Positions 44,252-52,164 of a stretch of 64,000 nucleotides of DNA are shown here, in pieces. The translations under genes were made by a program, and so were the position numbers. Source of the DNA: CAZPDM01 sp964585305 (lineage in GTDB: Bacteria > Planctomycetota > Uabimicrobiia > Uabimicrobiales > JABWCH01); assembly GCA_964585305.1 (NCBI GenBank), contig CAZPDM010000002.1:27339-91338 (forward strand), read 5' to 3'. The notes beneath the pieces were generated by a model that saw only the letters and a list, made by a program, of their open reading frames with translations, was not told the DNA's origin and searched no databases. The number at the start of each line of letters is the position of its first letter. Position 1 is the first letter of the stretch.

Positions 44252-45526
44252 ATGCCACATACCATTCTAGTAGTAGATGATGAAGAACCTTTTCGCCTTA
44301 TGCTAAGACAACTATTAGAGCGATACAATTATCGTGTGATTGAAGCTGGAGATGGAAATGGTGCTTTAAAAGTTTTTCGCACAACTGTTCCTGATATGGT
44401 AATTCTTGATATGAATATGCCTGGCATGAGTGGTTTGGAAATATGTAAAATGTTTCGGCAGGATCCTTATGGCGGTTCTATTCCTATTATTTTTCTTAGT
44501 GGTTGTGGTGGTGTAGATGATATTGTTAAAGGAATTGAAGGCGGTGCGAATGATTATATTCGTAAGCCTTTTGAAATAAATGAACTGCTTGCCAGAATAA
44601 AAATGCAATTATCCTGGAGACCTGCTTTTGATGCTAAACGTTGGGGAAATGGACAATTTCGTCCTGGAACCGTTATTGAAGGCGATATTGGAGAGCAATA
44701 TAAAATTGAATCTTTGCTTGCTACTGGTGGAATGGGAGTTATTTTTTTAGGGCATAGAGTTTCTGATAATACCAAAGTTGTTATTAAAACTCTTAACTCT
44801 TCATTTTTAAATGACTACAAAGATATTCAAAGATTTTTGCAAGAAGCCAATATTACGATTAGTTTGAAACATCCCAACATTGCTCAAGGATTAGAAGTTG
44901 TTCGTAAGCCAGATTATTGTTTTTTTGTGATGAAGTTTGTAGAAGGTAATAGTTTAGCAACTCTTCTTGAAAAAAATGGTCGTATTTCTCAAGATTTTGC
45001 TTTGCATATTATACAACAAATTGCTGCGGGAATATCTCATCTTAATAGCTATGGATTGGTTCATCGAGATATAAAGCCAGGAAATATTTTAGTAGATGAA
45101 AGCAATAATGCTGTTTTGGTTGATTTAGGGCTTGCAAAAGACAGCAAACAACCAGATCTTACTACTGAAGGGGTAATTTTAGGTACTCCCTATTATCTTT
45201 CTCCAGAACAAGCTATGGGACAAAATTTGGATATTCGAAGTGATATTTATAGCTTGGGTGCTACATTTTATCATGCTATTACTGGGATGGTCCCATTTCA
45301 AGGAAGTACGACAATCGCTATTATCAATGCAAGATTTTTGCGTGATCCTGTACAACCTCAAGATCTGGTTACTGAAATTTCTCCACAAATTAGTGCCATC
45401 ATTAACAAAATGTTGGCGCATAAAATTGAAGATCGCTTTCAATCTCCGGAAGAGTTATTAGATGTACTTACAAAGGTAGACTTGACAAATTCATCTGCAA
45501 ATTCAGCAACATCAATGGGAAGATAA
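44252..45526 (+). CDS. Receiver-domain / Ser/Thr kinase fusion
   Basis: 424 residues. Receiver domain 1-120 (VVDDEE, phospho-Asp in MVILDMNMPG near 53, Lys in YIRKPFE near 103) directly joined to a Hanks kinase ~145-405: ATGGMGVIF loop, Lys in VIKTL, HRDIKPGNI near 271, DLG, SPEQ. This couples two-component phosphorelay input to Ser/Thr phosphorylation output in one protein. GGAGG sits at proper spacing before the ATG. The last 15 nt overlap the 3' end of tsaB on the other strand. No histidine kinase nearby. Confidence 0.93.
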   Translation: MPHTILVVDDEEPFRLMLRQLLERYNYRVIEAGDGNGALKVFRTTVPDMVILDMNMPGMSGLEICKMFRQDPYGGSIPIIFLSGCGGVDDIVKGIEGGANDYIRKPFEINELLARIKMQLSWRPAFDAKRWGNGQFRPGTVIEGDIGEQYKIESLLATGGMGVIFLGHRVSDNTKVVIKTLNSSFLNDYKDIQRFLQEANITISLKHPNIAQGLEVVRKPDYCFFVMKFVEGNSLATLLEKNGRISQDFALHIIQQIAAGISHLNSYGLVHRDIKPGNILVDESNNAVLVDLGLAKDSKQPDLTTEGVILGTPYYLSPEQAMGQNLDIRSDIYSLGATFYHAITGMVPFQGSTTIAIINARFLRDPVQPQDLVTEISPQISAIINKMLAHKIEDRFQSPEELLDVLTKVDLTNSSANSATSMGR

Positions 45527-46195
45527 ATTTTCTTCAGCACGTGATAATCGCAAATAAAGAGGTTGTAGTTCCCAGGGGTGTTCTAAAATATTAGAAGGCA
45601 GGTTAGTTTTTATTGATAATTTTCTTTTGCAACATTCTGTTATAAAATGGGCATTTAATAAAGCTGGAATAATTTTTATATCTGAAGTATTATTGAGTTT
45701 TTTTAATTCATTTTGTACTATTGAATCATGGCAGCTTACCCAATTTTTTATACAAAGATTTTTTTCTAAAATGCTTGAAATTGTAGCAACTTTTGGGATA
45801 TGCTGGCAAATATTGCTTAAATATATTGTATAAAAAAAAGTGTCTTGTGTGGAATGAATCAAAACAATTTTATTCTCTATTTGTTGTGTTTGTTCTGCCA
45901 GAATTTCTAAGGAAGTTACAGGAATGATTGGTTTTTCTAACGATAGAGATAATCCTTGTATGGTTGCAATTCCCACACGTAAACTTGTAAAATATCCAGG
46001 ACCAATATCACAAGCAAAGAAATCAATAGTTTCCACTTTACAGCTTGCCTGCTTAAGAAAATTATCTAGCCAAAAAGCCAATTGATTGATATGATTTCTG
46101 TCTGCTAAATAATTTGCTTCTGCTAATAAATTGTCGTTCTGAACCAAAGCAAAGCTAATAGAAGGTGTAGCAGTTTCTAATGCAAGAATTTTCAT
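45512..46195 (-). CDS. tsaB: tRNA t6A threonylcarbamoyl transferase component TsaB
   Basis: 227 residues. ASKHA-fold partner of TsaD in N6-threonylcarbamoyladenosine synthesis at A37 of ANN-decoding tRNAs. Seen: MKILALETATPSISFAL, RNHINQLAFWLDNFL and DIGPGYFTSLRVGIATIQGLS (family GPGSFTGLRIG). The start at 46195 follows AAGAAAG and matches the family N-terminus; a frame 10 codons longer runs into the terminator. Overlaps the end of the receiver-kinase gene convergently by 15 nt. Confidence 0.88.
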   Translation of the reverse strand: MKILALETATPSISFALVQNDNLLAEANYLADRNHINQLAFWLDNFLKQASCKVETIDFFACDIGPGYFTSLRVGIATIQGLSLSLEKPIIPVTSLEILAEQTQQIENKIVLIHSTQDTFFYTIYLSNICQHIPKVATISSILEKNLCIKNWVSCHDSIVQNELKKLNNTSDIKIIPALLNAHFITECCKRKLSIKTNLPSNILEHPWELQPLYLRLSRAEENLSSH

Positions 46196-46213
46196 AGAAT
46201 CTTTCTTGTTAAA

Positions 46214-46246
46214 AAAAACAGCCAAGGAAATTTCCCTGGCTATTTT
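46214..46246 (-). terminator. Intrinsic terminator after the second gspF-type gene
   Basis: Minus-strand stem AGCCAGGGAAA/TTTCCTTGGCT followed by eight T. The hairpin overlaps the leader of tsaB. Confidence 0.8.
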
Positions 46247-46248
46247 TT

Positions 46249-47463
46249 TTATTTGCCCAATTGTTCTTGAAGTTTGAATATAGGTAAAAATACTGCAAGT
46301 ACAATACTACCTACTAGAGCACCCATAATACCAATCATTATAGGTTCAATTAAAGATGTTAATGTTTCAACAGTCGCAGAAACTTGTTCATCATAGAATT
46401 CAGAAATCTTTTCAAGCAAGCCTTCCAATGCACCGGCGCGTTCACCAATAGCAATCATACGAGTTACCATGACCGGGAATACCCAGAATTTTGATAATGG
46501 TTCTGCTAAAGATTCACCTTCTTTTACGCTTTTCATTGCTTCTTGAACAGCATCTTCCATAATGTGATTGCCTGATGTTGCTCCAACAATTTCCAAAGCT
46601 CCTAAGATTGGAACACCACTGCGAATAAGTGTAGAAAATGTACGAGCAAAGCGGGAAACAGCAACTTTTTGGAACAGATCGCCAAAAACAGGTGCTTTTA
46701 ATTTAAGCCAATCCGCTTGCCAACCACCAGTAGGGGTTTTGGTATACATTATAATACCGACAATAATACAAACAATACCAAGCAAAATTAAAAGGCCTTG
46801 TTCCACCATAAAGTTAGAAATTGCTAACAAAATTTGAGTAGGAACAGGTAATTCAATTGCCATAGATTTAAAAATTTCTTGGAATTGGGGAATAATTCCA
46901 ACCATAAGAAATGCAGTAATACCAAAAATTAAGGTAAGCGAAATTACTGGATATGTCATCGCGCTTTTAATTTCGCGAATGAGTCTTGCAGTTGCTTCTT
47001 GATATTCCGCTAAACGTGTAAGAATAACATCAAGTTGACCACTTGCTTCGCCAGCTTTGATCATACTAACATATATTTTAACAAAAATATGCGGATGTTG
47101 TGCAAGAGCAGCAGAAAAATCACTACCACTACGTACACGATCAACTATATCACTTAGTGCATTAGCAAAACCTTTATTAGGTTGTTGTTGTTGCAAAATA
47201 TCTAGGGCTTCGAGAAGAGGAATACCTGCGGAAATCATTGTAGAAAGCTGACGTGTAAAAACAACCATTTCTTCAAGTTTTACACTTGGTTTGCCACCAA
47301 TATTATTAAGTACATCAAGAAAACTTTTTGTTTTCTCAAGTTCAATCAATTGTAATCCCTGGCGGCGGATGTGAACCATTACCTCATCGCGGCTTTTCAT
47401 GTTTACTGTATTAACAATTTGCTTGCCGCTATCATCTCTTGCAATATATTTAAAAGTTGGCAT
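46249..47463 (-). CDS. pilC: Type IV pilus platform protein (PilC/GspF family), second copy
   Basis: 404 residues with the two T2SSF repeats and three membrane spans; motifs VVFTRQLSTMISAGIPLLEAL, GEASGQLDVIL and FSTLIRSGVPILGALEI are of the PilC kind. GAGAGG precedes the ATG. It follows the pilT-like gene at 15 nt, so they form an operon. Compared with the copy at 23481 it keeps the classical N-terminal FKYIARDDSGK and looks more PilC-like. Confidence 0.93.
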   Translation of the reverse strand: MPTFKYIARDDSGKQIVNTVNMKSRDEVMVHIRRQGLQLIELEKTKSFLDVLNNIGGKPSVKLEEMVVFTRQLSTMISAGIPLLEALDILQQQQPNKGFANALSDIVDRVRSGSDFSAALAQHPHIFVKIYVSMIKAGEASGQLDVILTRLAEYQEATARLIREIKSAMTYPVISLTLIFGITAFLMVGIIPQFQEIFKSMAIELPVPTQILLAISNFMVEQGLLILLGIVCIIVGIIMYTKTPTGGWQADWLKLKAPVFGDLFQKVAVSRFARTFSTLIRSGVPILGALEIVGATSGNHIMEDAVQEAMKSVKEGESLAEPLSKFWVFPVMVTRMIAIGERAGALEGLLEKISEFYDEQVSATVETLTSLIEPIMIGIMGALVGSIVLAVFLPIFKLQEQLGK

Positions 47464-47478
47464 GGATTTCCTCTCAGC

Positions 47479-48561
47479 TTAGTGTCCATATTTTTGAAAC
47501 ATGCCATTTAAGTCTTCCGGATTACCCGAATGGCTTAGTGCTTCATCTTTATCAATCTCTTTTTTCATTACCAAATCAAACAAACTTTGATTCATTGTCC
47601 TCATGCCTTCTTTACCACCAACTTGAATTTGGTTATATATTTGGTGGACTTTATCATCACGAACCAAACTTCGGATAGCAGAATTGACAATCATAATTTC
47701 AGAAGCTAAAACTCGTCCATTTCCATTTCTTCGTAAAATCAATTGTTGGCAAAATACTGCTTGGAGAACAAAAGATAGTTGTGTACGGACTTGTTGTTGA
47801 TGATCAGATGGGAAAATATCGATAATACGGTTGATTGTTTGAGCGCAGTCGGAAGTATGTAATGTTCCAAAGGTAAGATGTCCTGTTTCGGCAATAGCTA
47901 ATGCGCATTCAATTGTTTCCAAATCGCGCATTTCACCAATGAGGACAATATTAGGATCTTGACGAAGAGCGGAACGTAAAGCATCTTTAAAATTGTGAGT
48001 ATCTGTACCAACTTCACGTTGGTTAAAAAGACAGTTTTTATTTGTGTGTAAAAATTCGATTGGGTCTTCGACAGTAATGACATGTTCAAAACGTTGCTCG
48101 TTAACAAAATTTAACATCGAAGCTAGTGTTGTGGATTTTCCACTTCCCGTTGCTCCTGTAACTAATATTAGTCCTTTGCGAAGTTTGCAAAGATTAGTAC
48201 AGACTGCTTCAGGTAATCCTAAATCTCGAAATCCTTTTATTTTATAAGGAATAACTCTCAATACCCCACCCACTGTACCACGCTGCATAAAAACATTTGT
48301 ACGAAATCGGCCTACATTATCTATACCAAAAGAAAGATCCAATTCCCAATTTTGTTGAAATCTGGCAATTTGATCGTTATCTAATACCGAAAACAACAAG
48401 CGTTGGGTAGTGATAGGGTCTAAAACATCATGTTCTGTATCGATGAGTTTTCCATTGACTCGGATTTTAGGTTTTGATCCTGCGGAAATATGTAAATCAG
48501 ATCCGCCTCTTTGAACCATTAAATTGACAAGGTCTTCAATGGTTAGGGTTTCATTTCCCAC
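47479..48561 (-). CDS. pilT: PilT-family retraction ATPase, second copy
   Basis: 360 residues, GTG start with AAGGAG at good spacing. GGSDLHISAGSKPKIRVNGKL, Walker A GATGSGKS near 134-141, VEDPIEFLH, LIGEMRDLETIECAL, GHLTFGTLHTSD: a complete PilT. Same operon as the PilC-like gene. Together with 29721-30782 it gives two PilT-like motors in one window. Its leader contains a nested hairpin (48610-48666). Confidence 0.95.
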   Translation of the reverse strand: MGNETLTIEDLVNLMVQRGGSDLHISAGSKPKIRVNGKLIDTEHDVLDPITTQRLLFSVLDNDQIARFQQNWELDLSFGIDNVGRFRTNVFMQRGTVGGVLRVIPYKIKGFRDLGLPEAVCTNLCKLRKGLILVTGATGSGKSTTLASMLNFVNEQRFEHVITVEDPIEFLHTNKNCLFNQREVGTDTHNFKDALRSALRQDPNIVLIGEMRDLETIECALAIAETGHLTFGTLHTSDCAQTINRIIDIFPSDHQQQVRTQLSFVLQAVFCQQLILRRNGNGRVLASEIMIVNSAIRSLVRDDKVHQIYNQIQVGGKEGMRTMNQSLFDLVMKKEIDKDEALSHSGNPEDLNGMFQKYGH

Positions 48562-48609
48562 TGAAAATCTCCTTGGCTTTCTAATTTGTTAAAAAGATTT
48601 AATTTTTTT

Positions 48610-48666
48610 TGACAAATTTAACTATTTGCGCCGATCGATTAGCATCGACCAGCGCAATTTTTGTCA
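48610..48666 (-). promoter_or_regulatory. Nested hairpin in the pilT/pilC leader
   Basis: Outer arms TGACAAA/TTTGTCA (48610-48616, 48660-48666), middle TTGCGC/GCGCAA (48626-48631, 48652-48657), inner CGAT/ATCG. It is unusually GC-rich for this region and sits between the EF-G paralogue's stop and the pilT start. Terminator, attenuator or RNA sensor are all possible. Confidence 0.5.
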
Positions 48667-48704
48667 TATATAAATTTTATGAACAAATTAAAGAGCTATA
48701 AAAG

Positions 48705-50711
48705 TTATTTCTTTTCTTGTTGTTCTTGTTTAAACTTAGCAACGATCTTTTCTTGAGTTTGCATAGGCATTGGGTCGTAATGGGAAAATTTTACGGAATA
48801 TGTGCCTTCGCCACCTGTAATTGATTTCAATTGGGTGGAATATGTTTGAATTTCTGCCATAGGGACTAATGCTTTGATAACTTGATCATTACCATCAGTA
48901 TCGCTACCAGAAATGCGTCCACGACGGCTGTTCAAATCACCCATAATATCGCCCATAAATTTAGATGGAACTGTAATTTCGATATTTGCAATGGGTTCCA
49001 AAAGAACAGGTTTTGCTGCAACAAATGCTTCTTGGAATGCTTTAGATCCAGCTAATTGGAAGGCAGCATCAGAAGAGTCAACATCGTGCATTTTACCGTC
49101 CCAAACAGATACTTGAACATCAACAATAGGGTACCCGGCTAAAATGCCTTTAGGCAGGGTAGCTTCAATACCTTTTCTGCTTGAGGAAACAAATTGGGAG
49201 GATATAACTCCGCCGACGATATCATCAACAAAATCAAATCCTTTGCCGCGTTCTGTAGGGGCGATTCTAATAGCAACTTCTCCAAATTGACCATGACCAC
49301 CAGTTTGTTTTTTATGACGATAACGAGATTCAGCTTTACCCATAATAGTTTCACGATAAGCAATTCTAGGTAAGGCTTGGGTGCAGTCAACTTTGAAACG
49401 AGAGCGCAAACGGTTTAGTATCAACTCCAGATGTAAATTACTCATTCCAGATATGACTAACTCGTGTGTTTCCTCATCGCGACGTACGATAAAAGTTTTA
49501 TCTTCTTCGACTAGTTTTCCTAATGAAGATCCTATTTTTTGTTCATCATTATGAGTTTTTGGGAAAACAGCGAGAGAAACCATAGGAGTTGGATAACTTG
49601 GGACTGAGAAAGCATAAGTTGCTTTTTCAACTCCAAGAGTATTTCCTAGTTGAACATTTTCTAATTTGGCTAATGCAACAATATCTCCTGGAATTGCTTT
49701 TTCTATATTTTTTGCTTCTTTTCCCATAGGTCGGAAAATATTTCCAATGCGTTCCATACCACCGGTAGCTGTATTGTATATATTAGTTCCAGAGGTAAGA
49801 GTTCCATTATACATACGGAAATATACTATGCGGCCAAAAGGATCGTTAAAAATTTTAAAAATTTGAGCAGCTAATTGACCATTTGGGTTGCCATCAAAAA
49901 CAACTTCTTTATCGTCAGAAGTTTTGGCTTTTTTAATTGGAACATCAAGAGGAGATGGTGCATATTCCAAAATCATGTCAAGAAATTCTACAAGACCAAC
50001 TTCTTTAACTGGTGATACAGCAATAATAGGAATTATTTGGCCGTGTTTGATAGCATTTTTTAACTGTTTTTGAATGATTTCATCAGAAATAGTTTCACCT
50101 TCAAGATATTTGTTCATCAATTCATCATCAGTTTCTACTGTTGCTTCAACCAGCTTGTCTTTGTATTTCTTACTTTCTGGGCTATTGGCATCAAGAATAC
50201 TATGAACTTTGCTAAAACCAGCTCCAACTTTATCAGGTACTAGCATAGGAATGCAATGGCTACCAAAAAGTTTTTGGATTTCGCTGACTGTTTCTTCAAA
50301 AGAAACGTTGTCACCATCTAATTTAGTAATTAGAATGAATTTAGCAATTCCATTTTCTTTAGCAACACCCCAAGCTCGACGTGTGTTAATTGTAATTCCA
50401 TTATTTGCTGAAATAACTAATACTGCAGTTTCTACTATACTTAAGCAAGAAACTACATTTTGAAAAAATTCTTGATAACCAGGAACATCAATAACATTAA
50501 GCTCTTTGCCTTTCCAAGAGAAATGGGCAATTTTAGAGTCAATAGAATGTTGACGTTCTTTTTCATCGGAGGCAAAATCCAAAACGCCAGCCGGTACACG
50601 ATTAACAATACCAGCCATTTTAAGGAAGGTTTCGCAGATAGTCGTCTTACCAGTGCCACCATGTCCTACAAAAGCTAAATTTCGGATTGCACTACTTTCG
50701 TAGTTCGCCAT
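48705..50711 (-). CDS. Elongation factor G paralogue
   Basis: 668 residues. GTPase domain with G1 GHGGTGKT near 17-24, G3 DVPGYQEF, and a G4 region ITKLDGD where TKLD replaces the usual NKxD. Domain II, III, IV (RHKKQTGGHGQFGEVAIRI) and V (VKALVPMAEIQTYSTQLKSITGG) are all present. This is the EF-G-like (FusA2-type) group seen beside a canonical EF-G, not the main translocase; some such proteins have tetracycline-resistance-like or ribosome-recycling roles. Start has GAAAGG. Single gene. Confidence 0.9.
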   Translation of the reverse strand: MANYESSAIRNLAFVGHGGTGKTTICETFLKMAGIVNRVPAGVLDFASDEKERQHSIDSKIAHFSWKGKELNVIDVPGYQEFFQNVVSCLSIVETAVLVISANNGITINTRRAWGVAKENGIAKFILITKLDGDNVSFEETVSEIQKLFGSHCIPMLVPDKVGAGFSKVHSILDANSPESKKYKDKLVEATVETDDELMNKYLEGETISDEIIQKQLKNAIKHGQIIPIIAVSPVKEVGLVEFLDMILEYAPSPLDVPIKKAKTSDDKEVVFDGNPNGQLAAQIFKIFNDPFGRIVYFRMYNGTLTSGTNIYNTATGGMERIGNIFRPMGKEAKNIEKAIPGDIVALAKLENVQLGNTLGVEKATYAFSVPSYPTPMVSLAVFPKTHNDEQKIGSSLGKLVEEDKTFIVRRDEETHELVISGMSNLHLELILNRLRSRFKVDCTQALPRIAYRETIMGKAESRYRHKKQTGGHGQFGEVAIRIAPTERGKGFDFVDDIVGGVISSQFVSSSRKGIEATLPKGILAGYPIVDVQVSVWDGKMHDVDSSDAAFQLAGSKAFQEAFVAAKPVLLEPIANIEITVPSKFMGDIMGDLNSRRGRISGSDTDGNDQVIKALVPMAEIQTYSTQLKSITGGEGTYSVKFSHYDPMPMQTQEKIVAKFKQEQQEKK

Positions 50712-50760
50712 TTCATTAACCTTTCTACATAATTCAAAATTAACAAAAACTATTTTTTAG

Positions 50761-50791
50761 GCGGGAGCGTTTCGAATTTTGTTCCGCCAAT
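50761..50791 (-). promoter_or_regulatory. Leader hairpin of the EF-G paralogue
   Basis: GGCGGGA and TTCCGCC with a ~17-nt loop, 50 nt upstream of the start codon. The rest of the 289-nt space to 51000 is very AT-rich with no further signal seen. Confidence 0.45.
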
Positions 50792-51000
50792 ATTTTTTTG
50801 TATTATTTCTGCCAGGTACGACAGATATTCCAAAAAACAAAAAAATGTACCCAATTTATAAGAAACGCATCAAAAATTTTACGATATTTTAAATAGTTTT
50901 GCAAAAGTTTTCTTATTATTAAAGAATAATTGTATAAGTATTTATAAAACAATGTATTATAGATAAAAAAAAGTAAAAAATATAAAAATTAAGCCAAATT

Positions 51001-51807
51001 TTATAGAATTGGCTTAACTTTTATTAGTCTTGCGCATAAGATTATTCCAAAACATAATGCGGCAAAACTAGATGGCTCAGGGATACTTGTTTGAGTATAA
51101 TCAATTGCAACTAAATTATCTATGATTGAGCCTTCTGTACTAAAACCGACAAGACCAAAAGCACCGTGAGTATTTGTTCCAAAGGCAGTAGTAAATTCTG
51201 TTCCAGAAAAAGAGGTAGTATTGATAAGTGTGCCATTTGATGATCGGATAGTACTTGTTGCAGTTTTTGTAATATAGTCTATTTCAAAAAATAAGTTATA
51301 TGCGGTATGAACAACCAAACTACTAGTCGATTTTACTGTCGCATATACAATATTTTCGTTGCTGCTATATGCTCCTACAAGTTCATTTGAATGTGGCCGC
51401 AAATAAAATTCTCTTGCGGTTGTTGCATTACGATCAAAAGCAATTCCAGGATGATCCTGGTTATATGGGGCTTGAGTTTCGGGATAGACAGGTGTGTAGG
51501 AAAATGAAATACTGAAATGATCAGGTGTTGTAAGAAGATTTCCCATAGAATCTTCAAACGCTAACATTCCAGAACGACCTGGCAAATTTTGTAATGCCCC
51601 GCCCGATATAAACCAATCTGAACTGCTACGAGTTGGGGAAAAATAAATACTTAAGGATGTATAATTGTTGATTGTATTTGTGCTAAAATCGTCTTGCAAA
51701 ATGACTTGTTCTGCTTTTGTATACGAAGTAGAAAATAGAAGAAATAATAAAAGCAGTTGACAAAGGAGGAACATATTGATTTGCAGCAAGCAAATTTTCT
51801 TGCCCAT
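51001..51807 (-). CDS. PEP-CTERM sorted exported protein
   Basis: 268 residues. Signal peptide about 1-33 (long n-region MGKKICLLQINMF, ends YTKAEQ). Beta-rich passenger of the laminin-G/concanavalin-like kind (DDFSTNTINNYTSL ... HGAFGLVGFSTEGSIIDNLVA). Sorting signal: PEP near 243, hydrophobic SSFAALCFGIILCARLI, basic KVK. GGAGG before the ATG and a promoter at 51834-51861. Passenger ligand unknown. Confidence 0.87.
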   Translation of the reverse strand: MGKKICLLQINMFLLCQLLLLFLLFSTSYTKAEQVILQDDFSTNTINNYTSLSIYFSPTRSSSDWFISGGALQNLPGRSGMLAFEDSMGNLLTTPDHFSISFSYTPVYPETQAPYNQDHPGIAFDRNATTAREFYLRPHSNELVGAYSSNENIVYATVKSTSSLVVHTAYNLFFEIDYITKTATSTIRSSNGTLINTTSFSGTEFTTAFGTNTHGAFGLVGFSTEGSIIDNLVAIDYTQTSIPEPSSFAALCFGIILCARLIKVKPIL

Positions 51808-51833
51808 AAAAACCTCCTTTTTTAATCATATTA

Positions 51834-51861
51834 AGGATACCAAAAAATAAATAATTGTCAA
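51834..51861 (-). promoter_or_regulatory. Promoter of the third PEP-CTERM gene
   Basis: On the minus strand TTGACA (51861-51856) and TATCCT (51839-51834), spacing 16. Confidence 0.6.
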
Positions 51862-51931
51862 GTTAGATCATTAAAAAATATAAAATTCTGTTTTTATTGC
51901 CAACTATTTAAAGTTAGCAATTTCTTTCTTC

Positions 51932-52012
51932 TAAGTAAGTTGGCAAAAGTATTTGGACTAAGAATTTATTATACATTCTTATCTCAATACTAACTTTAGC
52001 TAAGTAAACTCG
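51932..52012 (+). repeat. Dispersed intergenic repeat, copy B
   Basis: Plus-strand copy of the element at 1770-1860. Shared blocks in order: TAAGTAAGTT, AAGAATTT, TATACATTC, CTCAATACTAACTTTA, AAGTAAACT. This copy has an extra stretch between blocks one and two that forms one arm of the inverted repeat closing the region to 52155. Confidence 0.7.
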
Positions 52013-52155
52013 TCCATACGTAGTGCATGGTAGGAATTAACCTGCCGTTTATAAATGACGAGCTTTAACAAAAAAAATTTGCAGCGGCGGGTTCAATTCC
52101 TCACAGTTGAATCTCAAATACGTAGTTGGCATATTTTTTAGTCCAAAAACTTTTG
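51944..52155 (+). ncRNA. Candidate structured RNA locus
   Basis: The 357-nt space between two minus-strand genes holds a region closed by an 18-nt inverted repeat with 17 matches (51944-51961 and 52138-52155). Inside are hairpins TAAA-CTCGTC/GACGAG-C-TTTA (about 52005-52065), GGTAGG/CCTGCC and GGTTCAA/TTGAATC (the second with a TTCCTCACA-type loop). No coding frame is present. It may be an RNA on either strand or the 3'-UTR of the large gene next to it. No known RNA family was recognised. Confidence 0.45.
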
Positions 52156-52164
52156 TCTATTCAT

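Noticed and set aside
52081..52115. tRNA or tmRNA T-loop-like sequence (GGTTCAATTCC)
   Set aside because: The flanking bases do not form a T stem, and no anticodon or acceptor arms could be placed.
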